A DNA stretch of 64,000 nt from Microbulbifer sp. VAAF005 (GCF_030012985.1 NZ_CP120233.1:5327001-5391000); one strand, 5' to 3'; positions 8,033 to 17,591 are shown, counted from the first letter of the stretch. The notes: generated by a model from the sequence alone, not told the origin. Program-made: numbers and translations.

Positions 8033-9499
8033 ATGCAAGATTTTCTGGATCATTTCACTACCCTGATCGAGTGGGCAAACCTGCTCGCCTGGGGCGGAGT
8101 CGGCGGCATCTGGTGGCTTGGAATCTTGATTTTAGGATTGCTGCCGGCGGGGCTCTACTTTTCTATTCGCACTCGCTTTATACAATTTCGTCACTTTGGT
8201 CATATGGCCAAAGTCATGATTCGTGGCATCCATAAGGAAAATGAAAACTCGGTAACTGCCTTTCAGGCATTTGCCACCAGCGCGGCTGCGAGAATCGGCA
8301 CCGGAAATATTGCTGGTGTGGCTGTGGCCATAACCGCTGGTGGGCCCGGAGCGGTGTTTTGGATGTGGCTGGTGGCCTTGCTGGGGATGGCCACCAGTTT
8401 GGTGGAGAATACTCTCGCGCAAACTTACAAAGAGCGCGGCGATGTTCCCGGGGCATTTCGCGGCGGTCCTGCCTATTACATTGAAAAGGGGCTGGGACCG
8501 CAGTGGAAATGGCTGTCCCTGACTTTTTCAGTTTTTCTTATGATTTGTTACGGATTTACCTTTAATGCTGTGCAGTCAAATACGATGGCTGCTGCGCTGT
8601 ATGGAGCTTGGGGTGTAAGCCCTTTATGGGTGGGTTTTTTTATTGCGCTCTTTGCCGGGATTATTGTTTTTGGCGGTATTCGTTCAATTGCGCGCTTTGC
8701 CGGTATTGTTGTCCCTTTTATGGCAATTGGTTACTTGTTGGTAGCTTTCTATGTTTTGGTCGCCAATATTTCTGAGTTGCCCGGGGTGCTGTTGGAAATT
8801 CTGGCAAATGCTTTTGGGTTTCAGGAAGCTGGGGCGGGGGCCTTTGGTGCGGCGGTGGCCAATGGAATCAAGCGGGGCCTGTTTTCCAATGAAGCTGGAC
8901 TTGGCTCCTCGCCCAATGTTGCTGCTGCTGCAGATGTAAAACACCCAATGGTGCAGGGATACGTGCAAATGGCATCGGTATTTCTCGATACCATTATTAT
9001 CTGTACTTCTACGGCAGCAATTATCTTGGTGGCAGATGTCTTTATGGTCGGTAATTTGGAAGGGGTTGGTTTAGTTCAAGACGCACTGGCGAGCGAGGTG
9101 GGTACCTGGGGAAGTAGTTTTATTGCTACTGCACTGATGTTTTTTGCCTTTACATCAATTATCGGTAACTACTATTACGGGGAAACCAATATTTATTACC
9201 TCTACCACACCCGAACATCCATCTTATGCTATCGGCTGTTGTTTTTAATGTTCGTGCTTTTCGGGGCTTGGGTGGCAGATACGGGAAGTGCGGAAAATTT
9301 TGCCTTGCTTTGGCGTATGGCCGATGTCTCGATGGGTTTTATGGCATCGGCAAACCTTATAGCTATCTTACTTTTGTCTGGTGTGGCTTTTAAGGTAATG
9401 GCAGATTACGAGAGTCAGTTATCTTCCGGGGTGCGTGAGCCGGTGTTCAATGAGAGTAAATTTAAAATAAAAGGCATTGAGCACGATGTTTGGGGGTGA
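8033..9499 (+). CDS. AGCS family sodium:alanine/glycine symporter
   Basis: A 488-residue integral inner-membrane protein with about ten hydrophobic segments. Members of this family take up alanine or glycine together with sodium. Family features include ALLGMATSLVENTLAQTYKE near residue 115, GGPAYYIEKGLG near 147 and the conserved segment NGIKRGLFSNEAGLGSSPN near 285. Length is normal. The ATG at 8033 gives a typical periplasmic N-terminus followed by the first helix. A possible sigma-54 site lies about 125 bases upstream, which would fit nitrogen-controlled amino-acid uptake. It is followed by the convergent SirB gene. Confidence 0.92.
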   Translation: MQDFLDHFTTLIEWANLLAWGGVGGIWWLGILILGLLPAGLYFSIRTRFIQFRHFGHMAKVMIRGIHKENENSVTAFQAFATSAAARIGTGNIAGVAVAITAGGPGAVFWMWLVALLGMATSLVENTLAQTYKERGDVPGAFRGGPAYYIEKGLGPQWKWLSLTFSVFLMICYGFTFNAVQSNTMAAALYGAWGVSPLWVGFFIALFAGIIVFGGIRSIARFAGIVVPFMAIGYLLVAFYVLVANISELPGVLLEILANAFGFQEAGAGAFGAAVANGIKRGLFSNEAGLGSSPNVAAAADVKHPMVQGYVQMASVFLDTIIICTSTAAIILVADVFMVGNLEGVGLVQDALASEVGTWGSSFIATALMFFAFTSIIGNYYYGETNIYYLYHTRTSILCYRLLFLMFVLFGAWVADTGSAENFALLWRMADVSMGFMASANLIAILLLSGVAFKVMADYESQLSSGVREPVFNESKFKIKGIEHDVWG

Positions 9500-9540
9500 T
9501 ACCAATTTGAGTTTGATACCAAGTGCTCAATGCCATCCAG

Positions 9541-9915
9541 TTACAAGCTGGGCTTGTGCATCGCCAGATAGAAAATAGCGACTACTTGCAGGAAGGCAAG
9601 TACACAGGCAGTGATTCTAATTGGCTTGGAGAAGTTGGGGCGTAAAGCAAAGACGCCAGCAATAATGTAGCCGAATACCAGGGCTACTTTCGCGGCTAGC
9701 CAGGGCGATGTGCCTGGGTTCCAACTGCCGAGAACCACCAGTCCGGCAGCCGCTGCTAAAAGCAAAGTGTCGTTGAGGTGTGGTACCCAGCGCAGGGGGC
9801 CATTTCGCCAGCCTGTGTTGTGGCTGAACTCCAACCCCACTCTGATGGTAAACAGCAGGATACTGAGCACTGCGGCGGTCATGTGGACGTGTTTTATAAG
9901 GGCATAATCAATCAT
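9541..9915 (-). CDS. SirB family membrane protein
   Basis: A 124-residue inner-membrane protein of the SirB/SirB2 family, with four hydrophobic helices. It begins MIDYALIKHVHMTAAVLSI, the usual family opening. The frame is open upstream to 9999, but the extra 28 residues are unlike the family, so I chose the ATG at 9915. Conserved features include the histidine of KHVHM and RVPHLNDT-like WVPHLNDT near residue 50. The name comes from regulation of Salmonella invasion genes; the biochemical role is not known. It is convergent with the symporter gene. Confidence 0.8.
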   Translation of the reverse strand: MIDYALIKHVHMTAAVLSILLFTIRVGLEFSHNTGWRNGPLRWVPHLNDTLLLAAAAGLVVLGSWNPGTSPWLAAKVALVFGYIIAGVFALRPNFSKPIRITACVLAFLQVVAIFYLAMHKPSL

Positions 9916-10168
9916 GGTTATGATCTGGCTGTATGTTGACCAAGGTGTCCTATGTGCCTTCCAGGCAGAAGGAAGGTGTGATTCTAGCCGCCAAAGCATA
10001 ACGACATGCTGCGGTCTGGTGCAATATGAAAAACGTGAAACGTTTGAAAATTGCAGCTAATAAAGTTGCAAAGCAGTGCCGCTTCAGAGTCTCCTTAGAT
10101 CTGGCTGATCAGTCGACTTTGAAGATTTAGGCCCAGTTGTACTTATTATCTGGACTCAAATTGTGGGG

Positions 10169-11041
10169 CTAGACTAGATTTCTGATCTGACCATATTTCA
10201 TCCGTTGTGCGACACCGTGTTCAGCCCGAATCATATTTTCGTTGATGGCTAGGAGGTCAGTGGGTACGTTACCGAGATCGTCACTGAGCCCCACAGTTGC
10301 AATCTCTTCACGCAGCTCCATAGACCCACCTACCCAAATCCAGCCACTGGTTCTGGTTGATATTAAGTTGTTACGGTTTGGGATAGTTATATTGTTATAA
10401 ATAATATTTAGTCCCCCATTGGCGATACGCGCCATGGTCAAAGGTGCTCCCTGCTGACGGAGTACTCTTCCCATGGGGGCTTGGCGCTCGTCGGCGAGGA
10501 AAGTGGAGTTGGCACTCCCTGAGAGGTAGCGGCCGCGATTACATCGATCAGCGTGGATCAGCTCATGGGCGAGAGTAATGTAACTGGGGCAATTCCCCAT
10601 CGTGACTGTGCCGTTGTTGGTCAGATTGGCAGTTTGAAGGACCGAATTGTTCCACATAACGACCCCGCTAGACCCGCTGCTCATCACTTTGGCCATAAAG
10701 CCCCTGTCTGAGCTGACTAGGGGAATGTAGCTCTTAAAGCCGCTCCAAACCTGATCCTTTAGCCATTGGTCTGGGCGAAATCCTAGGGCGTGATGTTCGG
10801 TAATCCTTGTGTCATGGCGGCTTGATATTAGTCGGCGCAGTAGGGTGGTGCTATTTGCTCTTAATCCGACTGCTGTCAAAATGCCAACGCCCTCGGTAAT
10901 TCGAAGTACATGACGCCCCCCAGCTCGATATCTTTCCTGTGTATAGGTCAGAGCTGTACCTACATTACCTACCAGCGTGTTCAGAGCAGTTCTTACCTGT
11001 GTGATAAAAACGATGTTATTAGAGTCAATGCAGAGTCCCAT
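10169..11041 (-). CDS. M91-like zinc metallopeptidase (possible effector/toxin)
   Basis: A 290-residue protein with the zinc-protease motif HELIH, in the context ITLAHELIHADRCNRGRY (about residues 156-173). This resembles Peptidase_M91, the family of the type III effector NleD, where the two His residues bind zinc and Glu is the base. A possible third ligand is in the ELREEIATVGL segment near residue 245, a region that also carries Glu residues in related effectors. There is no signal peptide. The gene stands alone between AT-rich spacers, without secretion genes in view. The family assignment rests on the motif and its context, not a search. A polymorphic-toxin-like role is inference. Confidence 0.6.
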   Translation of the reverse strand: MGLCIDSNNIVFITQVRTALNTLVGNVGTALTYTQERYRAGGRHVLRITEGVGILTAVGLRANSTTLLRRLISSRHDTRITEHHALGFRPDQWLKDQVWSGFKSYIPLVSSDRGFMAKVMSSGSSGVVMWNNSVLQTANLTNNGTVTMGNCPSYITLAHELIHADRCNRGRYLSGSANSTFLADERQAPMGRVLRQQGAPLTMARIANGGLNIIYNNITIPNRNNLISTRTSGWIWVGGSMELREEIATVGLSDDLGNVPTDLLAINENMIRAEHGVAQRMKYGQIRNLV

Positions 11042-11541
11042 TACTATTCTCCTATCCCGCTCGCATTACGAATTATCTTGACTGAGAAAAATTGTGAATT
11101 ATTAAAGTTTTTAAGACGAATTTTCATACGCAAGAGGTATAACCCAATGGTCCTGATCAAAATAATTTTGATAGTGATATTCTGGGCTTGCCTATAATGT
11201 TCGAACTAAAAAGTTCTTCTTGGTCAGGTTGTGTGTTTAGTGAGCGGAGCGGGAGAATCCCCAGGGAAATTAATATTTTTTTGTAATTTTTTTGAAGTAC
11301 ATCTTGTAACTATCTGAATGATTATCTTAAGGATGCCTCTGCGACTCTACTCTTAATTGGTACGTTTTGCTATATGTTTTATTTTCCATGATGATTATTT
11401 TAATAAATTTAAATAATTGATTGTTGGGCTGTTTGGGGTGTGCGCTATTTGGCAGCTTGTGAGCTTGTCTGTTTATTGGTGCTGCTTGGGTCTCAGGGGA
11501 TATAGCTGTGACATATTGAGGAAGGAATTTGGGGGGAAGAT
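11042..11541. other. Intergenic region, no gene seen
   Basis: About 500 bases of AT-rich sequence between the metallopeptidase gene and the small membrane cassette. A 95-codon open frame on the plus strand (10910-11197) overlaps the metallopeptidase gene and has no ribosome-binding site or recognisable content. I see no terminator or RNA. Confidence 0.45.
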
Positions 11542-11922
11542 ATGCGGTTAGCCGTTAAATTATCGCTGGTGTTAGTTGTTGCAGTTTTGATATTGGTATA
11601 TGAAACTGTTCCCTATAAAAAATATAAATGGGTAGCGGTTGAGTATCTTGTTGATTTTACAAAAAAGGGGAGAAGTGAACTTAACTTTCGTTCGTAACTA
11701 AGTGTGCCCTACGAACTGGAATTACAGATAGAAAGGGCACTTGATTCCAGTGAGCTAAATTGTCGGTTGGGTATTGCATACCTTGATAAAGAAAAGTGTA
11801 ACGATCATCCTGAAAAATTGGCTATCGATTGGATAGTTTATGAAGAGGGGGCCGAGGTTGCAGCGGTGATAAGACTTACGGGTTTTGGGGGGCAACAATG
11901 GGAAAGGATTATACTATTGTAG
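11542..11922 (+). pseudogene. Small membrane-anchored protein interrupted by a stop
   Basis: A good ribosome-binding site (GGGGGG AAG at 11531-11539) precedes ATG at 11542. The frame encodes an N-terminal hydrophobic anchor (MRLAVKLSLVLVVAVLILVY), reaches TAA at 11695-11697, and continues in the same frame to TAG at 11920-11922. The second part (ELELQIERALDSSELNCRLG and on) reads like the continuation of one soluble domain. Two readings are possible: one 126-residue gene broken by a nonsense change, or two small genes, the second starting at GTG 11704. No family recognised. It overlaps the next gene by 25 bases. Confidence 0.45.
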
Positions 11923-12143
11923 GTTCTGTGATAGACCCAGACCCAGACCCAGACCCAGACCCAGACCCAGACCCAGACCCTGTACTTGCTGTTGCGGATT
12001 CGGTGCTTAAGGTGGTAATTGATCGGGTCGAATACAAAAGTGCCGTTGTTTACTCCAGCCTGCTTAATTTAACTTCTTATCTGCTTATTGTTCTTGCTGT
12101 TGCGAGTTGCTTTATTGGGCTTATCTTCAAGTGGCTGACTTGA
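11898..12143 (+). CDS. Small membrane protein with Asp-Pro repeat linker
   Basis: An 81-residue protein. It has a short N-terminus (MGKDYTIVGSVI), eight Asp-Pro dipeptides (about residues 13-28), a short charged stretch and a C-terminal transmembrane helix (about residues 55-78). The Asp-Pro stretch is encoded by a tandem hexanucleotide. The gene overlaps the preceding one by 25 bases in another frame, suggesting translational coupling. The build (rigid acidic linker plus one helix) suggests a membrane-anchored accessory or immunity-like protein, but I cannot name it. Confidence 0.5.
   Translation: MGKDYTIVGSVIDPDPDPDPDPDPDPDPVLAVADSVLKVVIDRVEYKSAVVYSSLLNLTSYLLIVLAVASCFIGLIFKWLT
11934..11981 (+). 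repeat. Tandem hexanucleotide repeat (GACCCA, about 8 copies)
   Basis: Seven exact copies of GACCCA at 11934-11975 and an eighth ending GACCCT at 11976-11981. The unit is two codons (Asp-Pro), so copy-number change would lengthen or shorten the linker without a frameshift. Confidence 0.95.
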
Positions 12144-12323
12144 AATTGCTAGCTTGAACCACACATAAGTAGATCCAAATGGCGATTTGTAAATGGCTTT
12201 GATTTACCAGGCGGAATCTAAATGGTTCCACTGCTAATAGACGTCAAACTCTAGTGCTCATGGTACATTTTGTACAGAGTGAAGGTCGTTGTTCATAATC
12301 AATCTGAAAAAGGATACGGCGAT

Positions 12324-13319
12324 ATGTTAAAGGCAGAATATCAAGAGCGCGGACCAGTGCCGCAGGATGTTATTGAGGCGGTGTCCTTTGATACCCCTGA
12401 ACTTCAAGAGGGGCAGGTGTTGCTGGAGATGCTGGCAGCTCCAATTAACCCTTCAGATGTTCTGACCCTGACGGGCGATTATGGGATGTTGCCTCCTCTT
12501 CCTGCGGTTGGAGGCAATGAAGGTGTTGCCAAGGTCGTCAAACATGGACCTAATGTTACCGCGCCAGCCGTTGGTCAGGTCGTTCTGCTACCGGTAGGAA
12601 GCGGCACCTGGGCCACACATATGGTGGTCAATGCCCAGGGGCTGATTCCGCTCCCGAATAATGTGGACCCTCTACAGCTTTCCATGATAACGATTAATCC
12701 GCCAACGGCTTACTTGCTGTTGAGCGAATTTGTAGATCTCAAGGAGGGGGATTGGGTTATTCAGAATGCCGCAAACTCCGGTGTGGGGTCTTATCTGACA
12801 ACCCTGGCCAAGTTACGGGGCCTGAAAGTGATCAATGTTGTCCGTCGTGAGTCTTTGATTGAGCCGATGAAGGCCGCAGGCGCTGATGTGGTTCTCGTGG
12901 ATGGTGAGCACCTGGGTAAGCGAGTGGCTGAGGCTACTGGTGGTGCTGAGATCAAGCTAGGCATTGATGCTGTTGGTGGAATGGCAACTGCTCGCATGGG
13001 CGAGGCTCTGTCAAATGGCGCAACCTTAGTGAATTATGGCGCACTTAGTGGGGAACCCTGCGTTATCACACCGGGGATGATCATCTTTAAAGATATCACC
13101 GTGCGCGGGTTCTGGCTGGCCAAATGGTTTGGCTCGGCATCCCCAGAGCGGCAACAGGAAGTTTTTGGCACTATCACAAAGCTAGTAGCGGAAGGTAAGT
13201 TATCTGCACCAGTTCATGGCACATACCCTCTGTCTGAAATTAAAGAAGCCGTACGAATAGCTGCGGCAGGCGGGCGTGACGGCAAAGTGCTGGTTGTTAG
13301 TGAAAGCCTTGCGAGTTGA
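12324..13319 (+). CDS. MDR-family NADPH-dependent reductase (2-enoyl thioester reductase-like)
   Basis: A 331-residue medium-chain dehydrogenase/reductase without the zinc-binding cysteines of alcohol dehydrogenases. It resembles the Etr1/MECR group, which reduces trans-2-enoyl-CoA or enoyl-ACP. The N-terminal substrate domain has APINPSDVLTLTGDYG (about residues 40-55) and LPAVGGNEGVAKV. The nucleotide site is NSGVGSYLTTLAK near residue 152. The frame is open to 12270, but ATG 12324 follows AGGA by nine bases and matches the family start. A strong terminator lies 27 bases after the stop. It is monocistronic. Confidence 0.8.
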   Translation: MLKAEYQERGPVPQDVIEAVSFDTPELQEGQVLLEMLAAPINPSDVLTLTGDYGMLPPLPAVGGNEGVAKVVKHGPNVTAPAVGQVVLLPVGSGTWATHMVVNAQGLIPLPNNVDPLQLSMITINPPTAYLLLSEFVDLKEGDWVIQNAANSGVGSYLTTLAKLRGLKVINVVRRESLIEPMKAAGADVVLVDGEHLGKRVAEATGGAEIKLGIDAVGGMATARMGEALSNGATLVNYGALSGEPCVITPGMIIFKDITVRGFWLAKWFGSASPERQQEVFGTITKLVAEGKLSAPVHGTYPLSEIKEAVRIAAAGGRDGKVLVVSESLAS

Positions 13320-13346
13320 ATTCTAAGTATTAAATAGTATCCCACC

Positions 13347-13376
13347 AAAAGTGCCACCTGATGAGGTGGCACTTTT
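13347..13376 (+). terminator. Rho-independent terminator
   Basis: Perfect 13-bp stem, AAAAGTGCCACCT (13347-13359) and AGGTGGCACTTTT (13364-13376), with a GATG loop. It lies 27 bases after the reductase gene, and its A/T-flanked arms could work in both directions. Confidence 0.88.
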
Positions 13377-13592
13377 GAAGACAGTTCCGTCATTTTTTCG
13401 GAGCTTGATTCCTCAAATGCTACCCTTGATGTCAGCTCTGACTTTTCATCTAAATTTATCTGCTGCCCATTGCTTTCTGAAAAGCGTTAGTTCGTGGAAA
13501 TCAACAACGATGAGTTTGTTGTTTATATAAAATTTTCAACTTATGTGGACTTTAGTTTCCCTACCTAACTTCATGGAGATTGTTGCCTGCTA

Positions 13593-14548
13593 ATGGAGGA
13601 GAGTACCGGCGCATGTCTTGTCTTGTCCCAGGACGTGCCAAAGCGCTTAGGGGAAGAGTACCGCTCATGCCACCAAAAGTTGGTAGACATTGCGCTAGAG
13701 TGCGATGGATTACGTGAGGTCAGTTTGTTGGAGCCTGTCTCTAAAATTCAAAATGAGTGGGTTCAAATTTTTCAGTTTGAGACGATTGATCAACTGGAGG
13801 ATTTTGTCAGTAATGGTTTATTTAAAGACCTTATTACTTTTTTGGAAAAGCAGTTTTCTGTTGAAGTCGTTTCACAAGTTATAGCTGAAGCAGATCAGTT
13901 GACAGTGCCGGTGACAATTGTGATTTCCAAGAGTGTTAAGCCCGAGTACTTTCGCGAATATATGGAGTGGCAGGAAAAAATAAATGAGGCAATTAAAGCA
14001 TTTCCTGGTTTTCTGGGGGTGGTCTTACCAAACCCATAAAAGGTGTTCAGGATGATTGGGTAGTGGTGTTTCGGTTTGATTCCAATAAGCATCTTGATAA
14101 TTGGCTTGACTCTGATGAACATCAGAAGTTGGTGAAATTAGGGAAGGGTTTTTTTAGGGATGTAAATGTAAAGCGGATAGGGCATGGATTTGAAGATTGG
14201 TTTACTCATGCTCGTGGACGAGCCAACAATCCTGGGCCCGCGCAGTGGAAGATGGCAATGTTGGTTCTACTGATGTTGTACCCCATAGTTATGGCCATTG
14301 AAATATGGCTGTTGCCCTTGGTGAAGGACTTGCCGTTTGCATCAACCAATTTTGTTGTGAGTATGCTGATTGTTTCTTCACTTTCGTGGGTGGCTATACC
14401 CGCTATGACTAAAGTTTTTAGAGTTTGGTTGTCAGACACATCAGGGAAGCTAACTCGAGTAAATTTCATGGGAACTTTAGTGGTTATAGTGCTGTATTTT
14501 ATTTTGATAATGCTTGTTGGTTGGGTAGCTCAATTGCCCACAGTCTAA
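13593..14548 (+). pseudogene. Two-domain ABM (antibiotic biosynthesis monooxygenase-like) membrane protein, frame broken as read
   Basis: Residues 1-75 and about 100-190 look like two copies of the small dimeric alpha/beta-barrel ABM fold. Three transmembrane helices follow, near the C-terminus. Related proteins with an ABM domain fused to a membrane tail are common in proteobacteria; their function is unknown. The first frame ends at 14039 and the second is open from before 14063. They join in a run of five G (14015-14019), where six would give a continuous FPGFLGGGLTKP sequence. Repaired length is about 318 residues. Monocistronic, with no regulatory site seen. Confidence 0.7.
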
Positions 14549-14644
14549 GGTGTTATTTAAGAAATTCTAGAGAATTTTTTTATCGAGAGTTTGTTGTTAT
14601 CTGCAGTTTACAGGGCCAATGGCTGACAATCTGGAGCACATAAA

Positions 14645-15591
14645 GTGAGCAACTTAAAGAATCGTTCTGAGAGTAAAGACTGGCCAGAGTTACCCTATGC
14701 TGAGTCGGTAAATACGATTGCCACCCTGCATATGTGGATGCAAGTTATTGGCAAGATTCGCCTGGTACAAACCCCTTGGATCAATCACTCCTGGCATGTT
14801 CCTCTATATATTTCCGCCAGAGGGCTGGAGACATCTCTTATCCCTTATGGAGGACGCTCGTTTTCAATTGGCTTCGATTTCTATCATCACGTGTTGAAGC
14901 TATTGACCACTGAGGGGGAGAATGGGTACTACCCTTGGAGTCCCGCACAGTTTCTGATTTCTACTGGGAAGTGATGGCTGCACTCAAGCAGCTAGGTATA
15001 CCGGTTGAGATTAACACTATGCCATCCGAAGTGGCGGATGCGATACCCTTTGAGAGGGATCAGGATAACTACGAGTATGATCCGGATTATGCTAGACAGC
15101 TTTGGCAGGCGTTGGTGCAAATTCATCGAGTTTTCACTGAGTTTCGCAGTCGTTTTATTGGCAAGTGCAGTCCAATTCATTTTTTTTGGGGAAGTTTTGA
15201 TTTAGCACTTACCCGTTTTTCTGGCAGGGAGGCGCCTCCGCACCCTGGTGGCATTCCACACTTTCCCGATTGGGTGGCCAGGGAAGCCTACTCCCATGAA
15301 GTTAGCAGTGCCGGTTTTTGGCCTGGCGGCGGCGGTGTAGATGGCGCTTGCTTCTATTCATATACTTACCCAGAGCCCCAAGGATTTCCCGAAGCAAGGG
15401 TGGCACCCGGCTCAGCTTACTATTCCAAAGATTTGGGTGAGTTCTTATTGCCCTATGAAGCGGTGAGAGCTTCACGTTCCCCTGATGAGGCACTGTTTGA
15501 TTTTTTGCAGAGTACTTATGAAGCTGCAGCCGATAAGGGAATGTGGGATAGGTCTGCCTTGGAGGAAAGTTTCCCCCCACAAGCCCGGTAG
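14645..15591 (+). pseudogene. DUF5996 family protein, frame broken as read
   Basis: A protein of the DUF5996 family, recognisable along its length: WPELPYAESVNTIATLHMW at the start, RFIGKCSPIHFFWGSFDLA, PPHPGGIPHFPDW, REAYSHEVSSAGFWPGGG, and QSTYEAAAD near the end. The gene starts at GTG 14645, eight bases after GGAG. The frame is lost in a run of five G (14914-14918); six G would join the halves as TTEGGEWVLPLESRTVSDFY. Repaired length is about 315 residues. The His- and Trp-rich motifs suggest an enzyme, but the activity is not known. It is convergent with the phosphatase gene 18 bp away. Confidence 0.82.
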
Positions 15592-15609
15592 AATTTGTGG
15601 GGGTTTTGC

Positions 15610-16116
15610 TTATTCTCTGCTTTTAAGCTGCTCGATAAATGCATCAGATGCTTGTTCTATAAGCTGGAGAATATGTTGAAACCCTTCAATATCACCATAA
15701 TAAGGATCGGGTACTTCAGCTAAATCACTATCTTGCAACACTGATAAAAATAACCCTAGTTGGGCCTCTGATGAGTCAGGCTGCAAGGATTGCAGTGCTT
15801 CCAGGTTATCTTTGTCCATCGCAAAGATATGATCATATTTTGTAAAGTCGGTGGTGGCTACCTGGCGAGCGTAGCTATTTTCAAATGAATAGCCATTTTC
15901 TTCACCAATAGCCAAAGTTCGGGGATCTGGTCGCTTACCCGCGTGGTAGCTGATGATACCCGCAGAGTCGACGGAAACAGGAATGCCCGCCTGCTGTGCC
16001 TTGGTGCGGAAAACGGCTTCCGCTAAGGGGGAGCGACAAATATTACCGAGGCAGACAAATAATATCGAGAGACCTGAATTAGCTGTCAAAATAGCTCCAA
16101 GATATTTCGGGTACAT
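15610..16116 (-). CDS. Low-molecular-weight protein-tyrosine phosphatase
   Basis: This enzyme removes phosphate from phosphotyrosine. The P-loop is VCLGNICRSP near residues 21-30 (nucleophile Cys, phosphate-binding Arg), and the general acid Asp is in VPDPYYGD near residue 136. Both are in the normal places. The frame starts at ATG 16116, adding about 15 residues ahead of the family start (ILFVCLGN). A TTG 27 bases downstream, preceded by GGAG, is a plausible alternative start. No tyrosine kinase or capsule genes are nearby, so the partner is unknown. Confidence 0.88.
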   Translation of the reverse strand: MYPKYLGAILTANSGLSILFVCLGNICRSPLAEAVFRTKAQQAGIPVSVDSAGIISYHAGKRPDPRTLAIGEENGYSFENSYARQVATTDFTKYDHIFAMDKDNLEALQSLQPDSSEAQLGLFLSVLQDSDLAEVPDPYYGDIEGFQHILQLIEQASDAFIEQLKSRE

Positions 16117-16130
16117 TAAAGAGGCGCATT

Positions 16131-16865
16131 TTAATCAAAATATCGAATGTTTACACGCTGGCTATCAGGGGCAATAGAAAGTACAGCTTTAGTCTCAATA
16201 TAAAACGGCTGGTGTTTACTTGAAAGGTAGTTGGGATTAAGCTGCTTTTTAATAAAAGAGACCGTATTTTCTGTCGTCCAGTAAACTTGGTCTGGTCCCC
16301 ACTTTTCAGGCTTTAGCTCGTATAGTAAGTCCAAAGTATTTTCAGATAGCTTGTAAACTTGTAAGGCATTTTCATTAAAACCGGCATCCAGGTCTTGTTC
16401 GGCAACAAAAAGGTAGCCGCCTTGTGGAGACAACAAAGGGTAGCCGGCAAGAGAATATTCATGGCCGTTTCTCAAGTCGAGCAAAATATAGGAATGTGCT
16501 TCCCAGAACTGTTGATGTATCAACAACAGGTAATCAGTTATTTGATCAATTGCAGAGTAGGCTGTGTGTTTTGAGGGACTATTAGCGGGAAATGTATCCG
16601 TATATGTCAGTGATTTCCCGCTATTCAGGGCTATAGTCAGGTGCCCTGGTTGCGTCCGCTGGATATGGCTGATTTGATCACTCAAGCTACTTTCGATTGA
16701 CCGTGCACAGCTCATAGAGTTGTGAATATCACTGCACTCAAATTTATCTTCAAACACACTGAAATGCAGGCCCAGGCAATAAGTGGGAGCTACTGCTAAA
16801 GCTAACAAGGTAAAGAATATCAGTGGACTATTCAGCCCCAACTTAAACGAGAACTTCATCCTCAT
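16131..16865 (-). CDS. Hypothetical exported protein
   Basis: A 244-residue protein with a basic N-terminus and one hydrophobic segment (about residues 13-33), either a signal peptide or a membrane anchor. The rest is polar with several cysteines and probably periplasmic. I recognise no domain. It begins 18 bases after the methyltransferase gene on the same strand and ends 14 bases before the phosphatase gene, so the three may form one transcript. Confidence 0.55.
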   Translation of the reverse strand: MRMKFSFKLGLNSPLIFFTLLALAVAPTYCLGLHFSVFEDKFECSDIHNSMSCARSIESSLSDQISHIQRTQPGHLTIALNSGKSLTYTDTFPANSPSKHTAYSAIDQITDYLLLIHQQFWEAHSYILLDLRNGHEYSLAGYPLLSPQGGYLFVAEQDLDAGFNENALQVYKLSENTLDLLYELKPEKWGPDQVYWTTENTVSFIKKQLNPNYLSSKHQPFYIETKAVLSIAPDSQRVNIRYFD

Positions 16866-16883
16866 AAGTGCCCTGTAGATACT

Positions 16884-17591
16884 CTAGCCAGTGATTTTAT
16901 GCCGCGCACTGAATAGTGCTACACACCCGCGAACTTCTATTTTGTACTCTTTAAATCGACTGGCAAGGAATGTATCGAGGTCCTCTTCACAATCCTGAGT
17001 ATTAGAAAATATCCCTTTCTTATTGTAGATAGCCATTAATTTCTTGGCAGCTCCACTTTTCGGTACTCCTTCAGACAGGATGGTGGAACCAAATACGGTG
17101 CCTGAATCCGATAGCAGGGTTGCGACATTATCCAGCGCAACCAGTTTTTCTGGCAGCTTGCCGGGAAGGCAGTGAAATAGGTAATTTAAGGAGATTGAAT
17201 CAAAAACTTCAGTCTCTAAAGTAATTTTATCCAGGACATTGCAGCGGAACTGTGTTGGGTTATATCGGGCCACTCTTTGCGCTGAGATATCCAGGCTGTT
17301 TTGATTCAGGTCCATCAGGGCGAGGCGGACTTTGTCGGAGGGGAAATGGCACCTGTCCATAAAGTAGCCCGTTCCGACACCTACATCCAAGTGGTTGGAA
17401 GATATATTTCGATTGAAGTGCTCTAGTATTCCAGGAGTTGGGCACTTCCAAATAAAGCGGTTTGATATGCCCAGAACCCACATATCATAAAGCCAAAGTA
17501 CGGGTTTGGAATAGACAGCTTGGCCTTGTTCGACCTCTTTAGTGATTGTCACTTCAATCTCCAATGTATGACTGTTGTGCGGCTTTACCAA
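16884..17591 (-). CDS. Class I SAM-dependent methyltransferase
   Basis: A 235-residue methyltransferase. Motif I is LDVGVGTGYFMDRC near residues 72-85, an acidic loop after strand 2 is LALMDLNQNSLDIS, and the post-I/motif II region is FDSISLNYLFHCLPG. The substrate is unknown; the sequence resembles small-molecule methyltransferases of secondary or lipid metabolism more than nucleic-acid ones. It is first of a possible three-gene run with the exported protein and the phosphatase. Confidence 0.78.
   Translation of the reverse strand: MVKPHNSHTLEIEVTITKEVEQGQAVYSKPVLWLYDMWVLGISNRFIWKCPTPGILEHFNRNISSNHLDVGVGTGYFMDRCHFPSDKVRLALMDLNQNSLDISAQRVARYNPTQFRCNVLDKITLETEVFDSISLNYLFHCLPGKLPEKLVALDNVATLLSDSGTVFGSTILSEGVPKSGAAKKLMAIYNKKGIFSNTQDCEEDLDTFLASRFKEYKIEVRGCVALFSARHKITG

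Noticed and set aside
11934..11981. Tandem repeat as a CRISPR or iteron array
   Set aside because: The unit is six bases with no spacers and codes Asp-Pro within an open frame, so it is a coding microsatellite.
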